Below are positions 49,392 to 58,367 of a DNA stretch of 64,000 nt, piece by piece. Both the position numbers and the translations under genes were made by a program. How positions within the stretch are numbered: the stretch's first letter is position 1; each line of letters begins with the position of its first letter. This DNA comes from Herpetosiphon giganteus. GTDB lineage: Bacteria > Chloroflexota > Chloroflexia > Chloroflexales > Herpetosiphonaceae. The DNA lies in assembly GCF_016907925.1 (NCBI RefSeq), contig NZ_JAFBCZ010000004.1:1-64000 (forward strand). The letters run 5' to 3'. Below the pieces are notes generated by a model. That model was not told where the DNA came from. It saw nothing but the letters and a program-made list of their open reading frames with translations, and ran no database searches.

Positions 49392-50432
49392 ATGCGACGG
49401 ATACCACTGATTTACCAGATTTTAATTGGCAATAGTGCAATAGTTTGTTTGGGCGCAATCGCTGGCACGGCAATCACGCGCCGCTTGGCAACAACCGAAG
49501 GCCTGACCTTGACGGTTGTTTTTTCGTTGATCGGTGTTGTGCTCAGCGTGGCGGTCAATTATGTGGTGTTGCGGGTGGCCTTAGGCCCACTCACCAATCT
49601 GCAAATTGCCGCCGAACGGGTTACCGACGGCGATTTGAGTGTGCGCGTGCCCCAAACCAGCGCTGGCGATACCCAAATTGCTCAACTTTCGCAAGCCTTC
49701 AATGCAATGCTTGATCAAGTTGAGGACGACACACGGGCAATCGAGCGTTCGCGTGCCTTGACTGAGCGCCTAACTCAGCAAGTTATCAACGCGCAAGAAG
49801 AAGAACGGCGACGGATCGCTCGTGAATTGCATGATGATACAGCGCAATCGCTGGCAACCTTGGTGATCTATGCAGAAACCGCCGCCCAAAATCCACAAGC
49901 GCAGGCAGTTCGTGAACGGTTGATTGGGTTACGCGATTTGGCAGGAAATACACTCGAAGGCGTGCGCACGATTATTGCCGATTTACGTCCATCGCAACTT
50001 GACGACCTTGGCTTGGCTGCCGCCGTGCGCGCCCAAGCAGCCGAACGTCTAGCCCATCGCGGCATTCGGGTTGATGTGCAGGTGCGGGGCGAGGAACGGC
50101 GTTTGCCCTCAGCCGTCGAAACTGCACTCTATCGCATGCTCCAAGAAGCATTCAGCAATATTGTAAAACACGCTCAAGCCTCGTATGTTGAGGTCGATAT
50201 TGACCTCACGAATCCCCAAATTGTACGGGCGAGGGTTGAAGATAATGGCGTTGGCTTCGATCCCAATACAATCAATCCCGAGCGTGATGGCCGTGGGGTC
50301 GGCATGTTCGGCATGTATGAGCGGATTAACCTGCTCGGCGGAACGATGGTGATTGATAGTGCTCCAAGCATTGGCACCGAATTGACAATCACCGTTCCCC
50401 TAGAGCCAGTTACCCAAGCCAGCGCCGCCTAA
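49392..50432 (+). CDS. NarL-type sensor histidine kinase (HAMP-HisKA_3)
   Basis: 346 residues. Two membrane helices (about 7-28 and 38-62) enclose a short external loop, so little periplasmic sensing is possible. HAMP follows (about 62-115, ALGPLTNLQIAAERVTDGDLSVRVP), then HisKA_3 with the phosphoacceptor His147 in EEERRRIARELHDDTAQSL, and a HATPase with EAFSNIVKHA, DNGVGFD and GMYERINLLGGTM. It controls the response regulator encoded 11 bases downstream. The transcript is predicted to be leaderless. The signal is unknown and may be membrane state. Confidence 0.94.
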   Translation: MRRIPLIYQILIGNSAIVCLGAIAGTAITRRLATTEGLTLTVVFSLIGVVLSVAVNYVVLRVALGPLTNLQIAAERVTDGDLSVRVPQTSAGDTQIAQLSQAFNAMLDQVEDDTRAIERSRALTERLTQQVINAQEEERRRIARELHDDTAQSLATLVIYAETAAQNPQAQAVRERLIGLRDLAGNTLEGVRTIIADLRPSQLDDLGLAAAVRAQAAERLAHRGIRVDVQVRGEERRLPSAVETALYRMLQEAFSNIVKHAQASYVEVDIDLTNPQIVRARVEDNGVGFDPNTINPERDGRGVGMFGMYERINLLGGTMVIDSAPSIGTELTITVPLEPVTQASAA

Positions 50433-50443
50433 AGGATTGTGCT

Positions 50444-51085
50444 ATGGCAATTGCCGAAATAACAATTTTATTGGCCGATGATCACGCCGTGATGCGCGAT
50501 GGCGTGCGCATGGTTTTGGAAGCTCAGCCCGATTTTCGGGTTGTAGGAACGGCCAACGATGGAACTGAAGCTGTCGATCTGGCCGATGCCTTGCACCCCG
50601 ATTTGGCGGTCTTGGATATTGCCATGCCTGGCATGAATGGCCTCGCCGCCGCCCGCGAGATTCGCTCGCGCTCGCCAGAAACCAAAGTCATCTTTTTGAG
50701 CATGCACGAAGGCGAGGAATATCTCAAGGAAGCGCTGCGGGCTGGCGCAACTGGCTATGTGCTCAAACGCGCCGCCGCCACCGAGCTGGTTTCGGCGATT
50801 CGCGCAGTGCAACGTGGCGATTCGTATCTCGACCCCGCCTTGATTGCCAAGCTCAATCAGTTGGGCGATAGCGATACCGTGAAGTTTGCCGATTTGACCG
50901 AGCGTGAATTAGAGGTGTTGAAATTGGTTGCCGAAGGCTTGACCAACCGCCAAATTGCTGCCCAATTAGTCATTAGCGTCAAAACCGTGCAAAGCCATCG
51001 CACCAATATTATGGAAAAACTCGACCTCCACGATCGCACCGACTTGGTTAAATATGCCATTCGCCGCGGCATGATCGAGCCATAG
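50444..51085 (+). CDS. NarL/FixJ-type response regulator
   Basis: 213 residues. The receiver has acidic Asp12-Asp13 (LLADDHA), phosphoacceptor Asp58 (LAVLDIAMPGMNG), Ser/Thr in IFLSMHEGEE and Lys in GYVLKRA. A LuxR-type HTH follows at about 148-210 (LTERELEVLKLVAEGLTNRQIA...VKTVQSHRTNIMEKL). It is the partner of the kinase just upstream, with AAGGA before the ATG, and will act as a DNA-binding output. Target genes unknown. Confidence 0.95.
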   Translation: MAIAEITILLADDHAVMRDGVRMVLEAQPDFRVVGTANDGTEAVDLADALHPDLAVLDIAMPGMNGLAAAREIRSRSPETKVIFLSMHEGEEYLKEALRAGATGYVLKRAAATELVSAIRAVQRGDSYLDPALIAKLNQLGDSDTVKFADLTERELEVLKLVAEGLTNRQIAAQLVISVKTVQSHRTNIMEKLDLHDRTDLVKYAIRRGMIEP

Positions 51086-51172
51086 CCAAGCCTTGAGAAG
51101 CGAGAGCCGAAGGCCCACGCAGCAATTTGTTTCGCCCGAAACCTTACCAAACCCGCGACCTAGAAACTCAAA

Positions 51173-51904
51173 CTAACATTCAGGAAAACCATCTTCCGGA
51201 AGCGGCTCAAAGCTGATATCGGGTATCACTCCATCGACTCCCTTCAACGGAATAGTTGGTTTATTGATTGTCTTCCGATCTTTTATGATAGCCGCTCGTT
51301 CTTTCTCAGTGATAATCTGTTCTGCAACAGCTACTCTGAGGTAGTTGTTAAGCAAACCACCAGATTGGTTATTGCCGAAATTGCCAAGTTTTGTTGCCAA
51401 AAAAATCTGACTTTGATGATATGAATACGGTATTCGACAGCCAGATTCTGTCTCAGGGAGAGGGTTTGGGATCATGGTTATCAGGGCAACAACGCGCCCA
51501 AATCCTTCGTGCGATGTTCGGATTATCAGCGGCATACTCGTAAACCCATCACCACGCACACGGATTGTGTCCGATACGGGAAAGACCGCCTGCGCACTGC
51601 CATCCACCGTCAAAGAAATAGTGACTGATACAGTGGTTGCAGCGTTAAAGGTCGAGTAAAAATCGACAGTTCCATAGGCTAGTCCATCAATTGACGGCGT
51701 TGATGATCTAAGATTAATTGCGGCATACACATAATTCATCCGCAATGCTGGCGAAGTGTTAATTACATCTGCCCCATCACTCTCGGAATGAGGTACTAAG
51801 TCTGGCGCTAATGAAGTGGCTGGCTGGGTCTGAACGGACAAGCTCCAACTGACGAGCATGAGCAGCAAGCAGCTGGCAACGCTGAACCGTGCAACATTAA
51901 TCAC
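51173..51904 (-). CDS. Secreted protein of unknown function
   Basis: 243 residues with a Sec signal (residues 1-25, LLLMLVSWSLSVQT). The mature chain is beta-rich, with repeated TVDFYSTFNAATTVSVTISLTVDG and IPYSYHQSQIFLATKLGNFGN blocks, and has Cys residues at about 159 and at the very end (GFPEC). I do not recognise a domain. GTG 51904 follows GGGAGG. It is the only secreted protein in this stretch without a YxPxV tail. Confidence 0.65.
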   Translation of the reverse strand: MINVARFSVASCLLLMLVSWSLSVQTQPATSLAPDLVPHSESDGADVINTSPALRMNYVYAAINLRSSTPSIDGLAYGTVDFYSTFNAATTVSVTISLTVDGSAQAVFPVSDTIRVRGDGFTSMPLIIRTSHEGFGRVVALITMIPNPLPETESGCRIPYSYHQSQIFLATKLGNFGNNQSGGLLNNYLRVAVAEQIITEKERAAIIKDRKTINKPTIPLKGVDGVIPDISFEPLPEDGFPEC

Positions 51905-52070
51905 AGAATCCTCCCATGCATAGAGCTAAAGTCTATGCAAAGAACGAAGGATTCTCATTTTCAGTTCCCAAACAGCATAGATGCTACGCCAAATTAATAA
52001 ACTATTCTCGGTTAAGCACTCAAACCACCACACTTTTATGTCAATATACCCTTTTGGATTGAAAAATCTC

Positions 52071-54179
52071 CTACTGAGCAACATTGGCGTTAAGCGGAAC
52101 CATCACATGGCCTTGAGCAAAACGGCTAATTAATGCGTGGGCTTCTTCTGGCGGCAATGCCTTGGAATACCACCAGCCTTGACCAAAATCACAGCCCATT
52201 TCAATCAACATCTGGGCAGTTTTGGCATCTTCCACGCCCTCGGCCACCACGGCACAACCCAATGAACGCGCCATCAAGCTAATCAATTGGGCGATTGAAT
52301 GATTGCTGGCCCCACCATCAGTGTGAATAAAGGCCCGATCGATCTTCAAAACATCAATTGGCGCATTATGTAACAAATTAAGCGACGCATAGCCAGTGCC
52401 AAAATCGTCGATATGCACCTGAACACCCAACTCACGTAGTTCTCGCATTACCTCAACCGCCCGATTGCTTTGCATCATCACGCCTTCGGTAATTTCGGCG
52501 CACAAATGGCGCGCAGGCATGCCAGTTTCGGCCAAAATAGTTTGCACTTGTTGAATTAAGTTGGCCTGAAAAAATTGGCGATGAGTAAAATTAACGCTTA
52601 ATTCCAAGGGCGGATGAAACTGAAACTCGGTTTGCCAAGCCCAAATTTGCTCACACGATTCGCGCAACAGCTTCCAACCAATTTGAGCCAAAATGCCGGT
52701 TTCTTCGGCAATCGCAAAAAATGAGGCTGGGCCAATTACGCCTTGGGTTGGGTGATTCCAACGCAACAAAGCCTCAAAGCCCGACAATTCACCAGTCGCC
52801 AGCTTGATAATTGGCTGATAGTGCAAGCACAATTCGTTGCGCTCAACTGCACGCCGCAATTCAACCTCAACCTGCAACGTGCGCAAGGCCTCAACATGCA
52901 TTTCAGCATCAAACACTGCCCGACAACCACGGCCCTGCGATTTTGCCCGATACATTGCGCTATCCACGTCGCGCAGCACTTCGTGATAATGTTTATAATG
53001 ATCGTCGATCACCACAATCCCAATGCTGGCCGCCGTAAACACTTTATAGCCATCAATATGATATGGCTCGGCAACCACAGTTAATAAACGATCGGTTATG
53101 CGCAACACATCGTGCAGATCATGAATTCCATCAAGCAAAATCGTAAATTCATCGCCACCTAAGCGCGCAACTAAATCATGTGAGCGAATACAACGCTCCA
53201 AGCGTTGGCCAACTTGAATTAATAATTTATCGCCAACAATATGGCCTAAGCTATCGTTGATAACTTTAAAACGATCAAGATCAATAAACAATACAGCGTG
53301 TTGATGTTGCAAATGATAATGATCAAGAATATATTGCAAGCGATTGATAAACACATTCCGATTTGATAAGCCAGTTAGGGCATCATGCATTGCCTGATGG
53401 CGAATGTGTTCTTCAGCAGCATCAAGATCGCGCATATCACGCAATACCAACACAATTCCAGCAACACGATCATCTTCTTCGCGAATTTGCGAAATACTCG
53501 GCGCAACCATCAATTGTTCTTGATCGTTTACCAGCATTTGACGGGGCAATAAAAGATGGTGATTTGGTTGCTGAATTAAGTATTCCAGATCAAATTGATA
53601 GGTCATTTGGCTTTCACGATCAAGCAATTTCACCACATCGCCAATAAATTGCCCAATCAAGACATCATTCGGAACATGCAGTAAATTGCTCGCAGTTGGG
53701 TTGGCAAATTTGATCAAGCCCGCAGTATCGGTCGTAATAATTGCATCATCAACACTATTCAAGGTGCTTGAATACAACCGCTCCATCCGCCGCAAGCGCT
53801 GATCAACCCGATGGCGATATAAGCCCATTTCGATTGCGCTCAGCAAATCACGATCTTCAAACGGCTTGACCAAGTAGGCATATGGCTCGGTCGCTTTGGC
53901 GCGGCCCAAGGTTTCGGAATCGGAATAGGCGGTCAGGTAAATAATTGGCAGGCCATAGACTTTTTGCAGCTGCTCGGCGGTGCTAATGCCATCAAGCTGG
54001 CCCTGCAAATGAATATCCATCACCACCAAATCAGGGCATTGTTGGGCAATAAAATCCAGCGCATCTTCGCCGCGGCTAAAACTGCCAATCACATTGTAGC
54101 CAGCCGCCCTGAGCGCCTGCTGCATATCCAAGGCTACAATCACTTCATCTTCAACTATCACAATACTTGCTTTACTCAT
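52071..54179 (-). CDS. REC-PAS-GGDEF-EAL cyclic-di-GMP protein
   Basis: 702 residues: receiver (1-120, Asp55 in LVVMDIHLQG), PAS (about 130-255), GGDEF (about 265-430, intact RLGGDEF motif and LFIDLDRFKVIND) and EAL (about 440-695, FEALLRW, the DDFGTGYASL motif and KIDRAFI). Both catalytic motifs look intact, so it may make or break cyclic di-GMP, or both. The histidine kinase encoded 14 bases upstream would phosphorylate the receiver. AAGGA precedes the ATG. Confidence 0.95.
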   Translation of the reverse strand: MSKASIVIVEDEVIVALDMQQALRAAGYNVIGSFSRGEDALDFIAQQCPDLVVMDIHLQGQLDGISTAEQLQKVYGLPIIYLTAYSDSETLGRAKATEPYAYLVKPFEDRDLLSAIEMGLYRHRVDQRLRRMERLYSSTLNSVDDAIITTDTAGLIKFANPTASNLLHVPNDVLIGQFIGDVVKLLDRESQMTYQFDLEYLIQQPNHHLLLPRQMLVNDQEQLMVAPSISQIREEDDRVAGIVLVLRDMRDLDAAEEHIRHQAMHDALTGLSNRNVFINRLQYILDHYHLQHQHAVLFIDLDRFKVINDSLGHIVGDKLLIQVGQRLERCIRSHDLVARLGGDEFTILLDGIHDLHDVLRITDRLLTVVAEPYHIDGYKVFTAASIGIVVIDDHYKHYHEVLRDVDSAMYRAKSQGRGCRAVFDAEMHVEALRTLQVEVELRRAVERNELCLHYQPIIKLATGELSGFEALLRWNHPTQGVIGPASFFAIAEETGILAQIGWKLLRESCEQIWAWQTEFQFHPPLELSVNFTHRQFFQANLIQQVQTILAETGMPARHLCAEITEGVMMQSNRAVEVMRELRELGVQVHIDDFGTGYASLNLLHNAPIDVLKIDRAFIHTDGGASNHSIAQLISLMARSLGCAVVAEGVEDAKTAQMLIEMGCDFGQGWWYSKALPPEEAHALISRFAQGHVMVPLNANVAQ

Positions 54180-54192
54180 TGCGCAAAATCCT

Positions 54193-56829
54193 TTATTTAT
54201 GTGGAATTGTTAACTTAAAGACTGTGCCAGAGGTTGAAAGTTGCTGGATTGTGGCACCCAATTGCCGAATCAGGGCATGTACCAATTCAAGGCCCATGGA
54301 ATTCGAGGTTTGACGATCGGCTGGCAGCCCAATGCCATCATCGCCAATTTCAAGCTCAACATGCTGCTGATTACTGTTTCCTTTGAGCCAAATTGTGCCG
54401 CCTTCTCGCGCAATAAAAGCATGTTTAAAACTGTTCGTCAAGAGTTCATTGATAATTAATCCTATTTGAATGGTTGTATCAGTATTAAGCGTAATTGGTT
54501 CAAGCATAACTTGAACCGCAATTGTTGGCCGATTGGTATGCGAACGGCGAAAAAATTGCACCAAGTGTTTTATATATTCAGCCAAATCAATCGAACGCAA
54601 ATCTGATGAACGATAGAGTTGTTCGTGAACTAAAGCCATAGCATGAATGCGACTTTGGCTTTCCAAAAAGCGATCACGAGTAGCTACATCGGTAATCTGG
54701 CGAGCTTGCAAATTAAGTAAACTAGAAACAATTTGCAAATTATTTTTAACCCGATGATGAATTTCTTGCAGCAACACCATTTTTTCTTGTAACGATGCTT
54801 GCAATTGTTCACGCTGCAAATAAAGCTCGGTTACATCTTGCAAAGCAGATAAAACTGAAGTTGCATAGCCAGTTTCATCACTTTCAAAGACCGTATCATA
54901 GCTCACAATCCAATGCCATTGACCATCACGATGTTTAAACCGAAACCGATTTTGAATAATCGTTCCTGGTTTTGAGTTATAGAGACTTGGCAGATAGGCA
55001 TCAATTTCAAGTAAATCATCAGGATGAATTAAACTGCGTAAATCCATTTCTTCCATGCCAACCATTTCGTCTACTGCATAACCAAGCATTGATTTCAATG
55101 AACGATTGATATAGGTAACTTGATTAATTCGCACATCATACATATAGACAATACATGGAATTGAATTATTAATTTGCTCAACCAAACGCTTACTTTCCTC
55201 CAACGATTGTTGCAGCTTACGACTTTCGGTAATATCTTCGAGCACAAAACAAAACCGCTGATCAATTGGCGAGCTTGTAACAACTGGACTCAACGTTGCT
55301 TTATACATAATCGTTTGGTCAAACGGATCAATATAATCAAAATGTTCTGGTTGGCCTTTGGTGCGGCTGCGCTGAAAAAATTGAATCCAGCGATCAATAT
55401 CAATGCGTGGAATCCCCAGCTCACTCATAGTCATTTCACAATAATCAGCTGCTAAGCGCCATTGTTTAATCGTCATGGTATTGGCAGCTAGCAAAACTAA
55501 ATCAGCTTCAGGCGTAATCTCGACCACACCCATCATAACTGGCGTGCTTTCGTAAAAACTGCGTAATAGCGCTTGGCTTTCGACTAAGGCTTTTTCGGTA
55601 GCGCGCCGGCGATCTAATTCACGATTCAGCTGCACATTCGTCGTGGATAAGGCATTGGTTCGTTCTTCAACCTGTTCTTCTAAACGACGCACCATTAACA
55701 TTAATGCTTGCTCTTGTTCATGCAATTCAGTATATAAACGGGTTTGCTCAAGCGCTTCCACAAAACGAGTGCCAATATCACGCGCAATATCAAGATCTTC
55801 TTGCATAAATGGCAAATTGATGTGCGTTCGCAATAAGGTTAATATACCAACTGGATGATCATTCCAAGATAAGCCTACAATCAAAACGCTGTTGAGTTGA
55901 TAGGCACCAAGCAGCGGCTGAAACTCACTGGCTTCTAAAAGAGCTTGATGTTCGTAAATATTTAATGCGAGAGCTTGATTGGAAATTAGTACTTGATTGC
56001 GCAACGAATCAGTTGCTACTTGATCGGCCCACTCCGCTGACATTCGATAAAGCTGGGTTCGATACTCGGCTTGTTGATGATAAAACATTTCTTGCTGAAT
56101 ATGGCTTGTTTCACCCATACTCAAAATTTGCAGCATACAACCATCGCTAAAATGCTCGCATAAATGCTTGCTTAACGCCAAAAGCATGCGATCCAAATTC
56201 AAGCCAGTATGCGCCAAAATATGCGACGATTCGCTCATCATATGCATCCGTTGGTAGGCTTGCACCTCGTATTCGCGGGCATAGCGTGCATCGAGGTGCA
56301 AACTGAGGTTGGCAATTGCTTGAGCCAGCATGGTGTAAAGTGGATGCTGGCTCGGTGGGCTAGCCTCAGCGACTTCGAGCAGCACAATGCCCCATAAACG
56401 GCCATAGGCTTGGAGTGGAATCAGCCATATTGGTGCAGCGCTCGGCGGCAATAGCAAACCAAATTCAGCAGGATTTGCCAAGCAGTGCGGCGTTTGTAAG
56501 GCTTGGGCTGTATTAAAATAATGGGTTTCGAGCCAAGCCAAGCGAATTGATTGCGGTACTACTTGGTATAGTTCGTTCTCGCCAATCACGAAGCTCTGGA
56601 GTAGGGTTTTGGGATCGGTCGGCAGGAACAAGAGCCATGAGGTGAGGTTGCTCAACCACGGTTTAAAATAGGGCACTAGGCTTTCGCAAGCGAGGCTTTC
56701 ATTGGCAATCCAGCTCACAAACTGGGTTAATGCACTATTCCAAGCCGTCGCTTGCTGTTCAACGGGCAGCGTTGGTGATGGATCAGGATCAGATTGTTGC
56801 AGAAAACCCATACCAGCACCGCCTTTCAT
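54193..56829 (-). CDS. GAF/PAS sensor histidine kinase, HisKA_2 type
   Basis: About 878 residues, apparently soluble. An N-terminal GAF-like sensor region (up to about 380) is followed by a coiled coil (MVRRLEEQVEERTNALS), two PAS/PAC domains (from about 430 and about 560), then HisKA_2 with the His in LQEIHHRVKNNLQIVSSLLNLQ and a HATPase near the end (INELLTNSFKHAF...IGDDGIGLP). No membrane helix is seen. The start is chosen at ATG 56829, ahead of another ATG at 56811. Partner of the REC-PAS-GGDEF-EAL gene that follows. Signal unknown. Confidence 0.9.
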   Translation of the reverse strand: MKGGAGMGFLQQSDPDPSPTLPVEQQATAWNSALTQFVSWIANESLACESLVPYFKPWLSNLTSWLLFLPTDPKTLLQSFVIGENELYQVVPQSIRLAWLETHYFNTAQALQTPHCLANPAEFGLLLPPSAAPIWLIPLQAYGRLWGIVLLEVAEASPPSQHPLYTMLAQAIANLSLHLDARYAREYEVQAYQRMHMMSESSHILAHTGLNLDRMLLALSKHLCEHFSDGCMLQILSMGETSHIQQEMFYHQQAEYRTQLYRMSAEWADQVATDSLRNQVLISNQALALNIYEHQALLEASEFQPLLGAYQLNSVLIVGLSWNDHPVGILTLLRTHINLPFMQEDLDIARDIGTRFVEALEQTRLYTELHEQEQALMLMVRRLEEQVEERTNALSTTNVQLNRELDRRRATEKALVESQALLRSFYESTPVMMGVVEITPEADLVLLAANTMTIKQWRLAADYCEMTMSELGIPRIDIDRWIQFFQRSRTKGQPEHFDYIDPFDQTIMYKATLSPVVTSSPIDQRFCFVLEDITESRKLQQSLEESKRLVEQINNSIPCIVYMYDVRINQVTYINRSLKSMLGYAVDEMVGMEEMDLRSLIHPDDLLEIDAYLPSLYNSKPGTIIQNRFRFKHRDGQWHWIVSYDTVFESDETGYATSVLSALQDVTELYLQREQLQASLQEKMVLLQEIHHRVKNNLQIVSSLLNLQARQITDVATRDRFLESQSRIHAMALVHEQLYRSSDLRSIDLAEYIKHLVQFFRRSHTNRPTIAVQVMLEPITLNTDTTIQIGLIINELLTNSFKHAFIAREGGTIWLKGNSNQQHVELEIGDDGIGLPADRQTSNSMGLELVHALIRQLGATIQQLSTSGTVFKLTIPHK

Positions 56830-56938
56830 GATCAGCCAATTGGGCAAGGCAGATCATAACAAGGCTTCACAGGTTCGTCAGGATGACTAGTGTCTTATTT
56901 GCGGGGTAGACATCTGGTCTAGCGAAATTCACTATGGC

Positions 56939-57805
56939 CTACCCCTCGCCCCGTACAAATGGGATCAAGACGGCATTGACTTCGTTGGGAGCTTCTTGCT
57001 GTACCCAATGGCTCACATCAGTTAAATAGCGAATTCGCAGGTCGGTAGCGTAGCGCTCGGTGCCATAGGTTAATTCTTGGCCCAGCGCCCCATCGGCAGT
57101 ACCCCAAATGAGCAAGGTTGGTGCATGCACCAAATGAGTGCTTAATTGATTTAAATGCTTCATTCCCTGCCGCACATACGCCCGATACCAATTAATCATC
57201 GCAGTTAGTGCCCCAGGCTGGCTCCAAGCTTGGTGATAGGCTTGAATATCGTCGGGGCTAAATACGCCAGGCCGTTGCACAGCACTCGTCAAGGCTTTAG
57301 TCAAGAACTCAAAATTATTGCGTTTGGCAAACCACTCTGGTAACTCAGGGATTTGAAACATAAAGATGTACCACGAACGCAGCATCTGACGCGGATTCGT
57401 CCAAAGATTTTTGATCATCAGCTTAGGATGCGGCAGATTCATCACCACCAAGCGCTCAACATAGCCGTGATAGCGCATGGCAAACGTCCACGCCACCGCC
57501 CCGCCCCAATCGTGGCCAACAATTGTCGCCCGCTCAAAGCCCAAATGCTCGATTAATCCGCGCACATCATCAACTAAAAGATCGATTGTGTAGTGCTGCC
57601 ATAACGCTGGTTTATCCGAGAGGTTGTAGCCCCGTTGATCGAGTGCAACCACGGTATGGGTTTCGGCCAATGCCGGAATTTGGTGCCGCCACGAATACCA
57701 AAACTCAGGAAAGCCGTGTAAGAGCACGACCAATGGCCCGCTGCCAGCTCGCACATAATGCAAATTGAGGCCATTAATCAGGGCTGTTGCATGTTCAATC
57801 TGCAT
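56939..57805 (-). CDS. Epoxide hydrolase-like alpha/beta hydrolase
   Basis: 288 residues with the alpha/beta hydrolase fold. HGFPEFWYSWRHQIPALAE near 29 contains the oxyanion HGxP motif, VALDQRGYNLSDKP follows, and VGHDWGGAVAW near 96 holds the nucleophile Asp. The C-terminal His lies in TDVSHWVQQEAP near 268. Asp as nucleophile and the surrounding cap domain match epoxide hydrolases and dehalogenases. The ATG follows GAGGATTAAGC. It is the last gene of an operon with two small helical proteins. Natural substrate unknown. Confidence 0.9.
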   Translation of the reverse strand: MQIEHATALINGLNLHYVRAGSGPLVVLLHGFPEFWYSWRHQIPALAETHTVVALDQRGYNLSDKPALWQHYTIDLLVDDVRGLIEHLGFERATIVGHDWGGAVAWTFAMRYHGYVERLVVMNLPHPKLMIKNLWTNPRQMLRSWYIFMFQIPELPEWFAKRNNFEFLTKALTSAVQRPGVFSPDDIQAYHQAWSQPGALTAMINWYRAYVRQGMKHLNQLSTHLVHAPTLLIWGTADGALGQELTYGTERYATDLRIRYLTDVSHWVQQEAPNEVNAVLIPFVRGEG

Positions 57806-57807
57806 GC

Positions 57808-58026
57808 TTAATCCTCTTTTTGCAGCAACGCTTCACGGGCGTTCGCCGCTTTGGCGGCCAGCACCCGAAAAGCATATTCGGTTTCTTGATCGTTATGCAA
57901 ATGCGCAGGTTTCATCAACAGGCCAGCCATCTGTTGCAAATGAGCCAACTCGGCAGGGTTTTTGGCTTCAATCGCTTGGGCAATTGCCTCGCGTACATGT
58001 TGTTGAATCAATTCAATTGTTAACAT
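57808..58026 (-). CDS. Small helical protein upstream of the hydrolase (downstream of a paralogue-like gene)
   Basis: 72 residues, soluble, predicted mostly helical (MLTIELIQQHVREAIAQAIEAKNPAELAHLQQMAGLL). AAGGAG stands ahead of the ATG. It ends two bases before the hydrolase start and follows the 58037-58228 gene by 10 bases, so the three are translated together. No domain recognised. Confidence 0.7.
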   Translation of the reverse strand: MLTIELIQQHVREAIAQAIEAKNPAELAHLQQMAGLLMKPAHLHNDQETEYAFRVLAAKAANAREALLQKED

Positions 58027-58036
58027 TTTATGCTCC

Positions 58037-58228
58037 TTAGGCTTGACTAGATTGAGCTAAGTGCGTAAAGCGTTGGGCATTGGTCGAATCGCCAGCTTGT
58101 TGGGCCAGCTCGGCCAAAAATTCACACAAACGCTGCATCTGCCGCAGCTCAATTTGGCCGCCATCAAGCGTTTTGCGGGCAATCAGGGCTTCTGCATAAT
58201 CGTAAATTTGATCAATTGATAGAGCCAT
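58037..58228 (-). CDS. Small helical protein, first gene of the hydrolase operon
   Basis: 63 residues (MALSIDQIYDYAEALIARKTLDGGQIELRQMQRLCEFLAELAQQ). GGAGG lies before two ATG codons in tandem and the second has better spacing. It resembles the next small gene in length, helix content and Leu/Gln-rich pattern (...LxxMQRLCEFL versus LxxLQQMAGLL), so the pair may be distant paralogues or subunits of one complex. Unknown function. Confidence 0.65.
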   Translation of the reverse strand: MALSIDQIYDYAEALIARKTLDGGQIELRQMQRLCEFLAELAQQAGDSTNAQRFTHLAQSSQA

Positions 58229-58367
58229 CATCCACCTCCATAACCAATCAACTGTTAATCGGGCAACGCTGCCATCGTTGGAACTTCTGTGTTAGACTTG
58301 CAACAGTTGCCCACAGCATAGCGTAGCATACAACAGGGAAGGGTGCTGAGCCTAAGGAACCATCGAT

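Noticed and set aside
52743-53084. 113-codon frame antisense to the GGDEF-EAL gene
   Set aside because: It is a mirror of conserved GGDEF/EAL coding sequence with no start signal.
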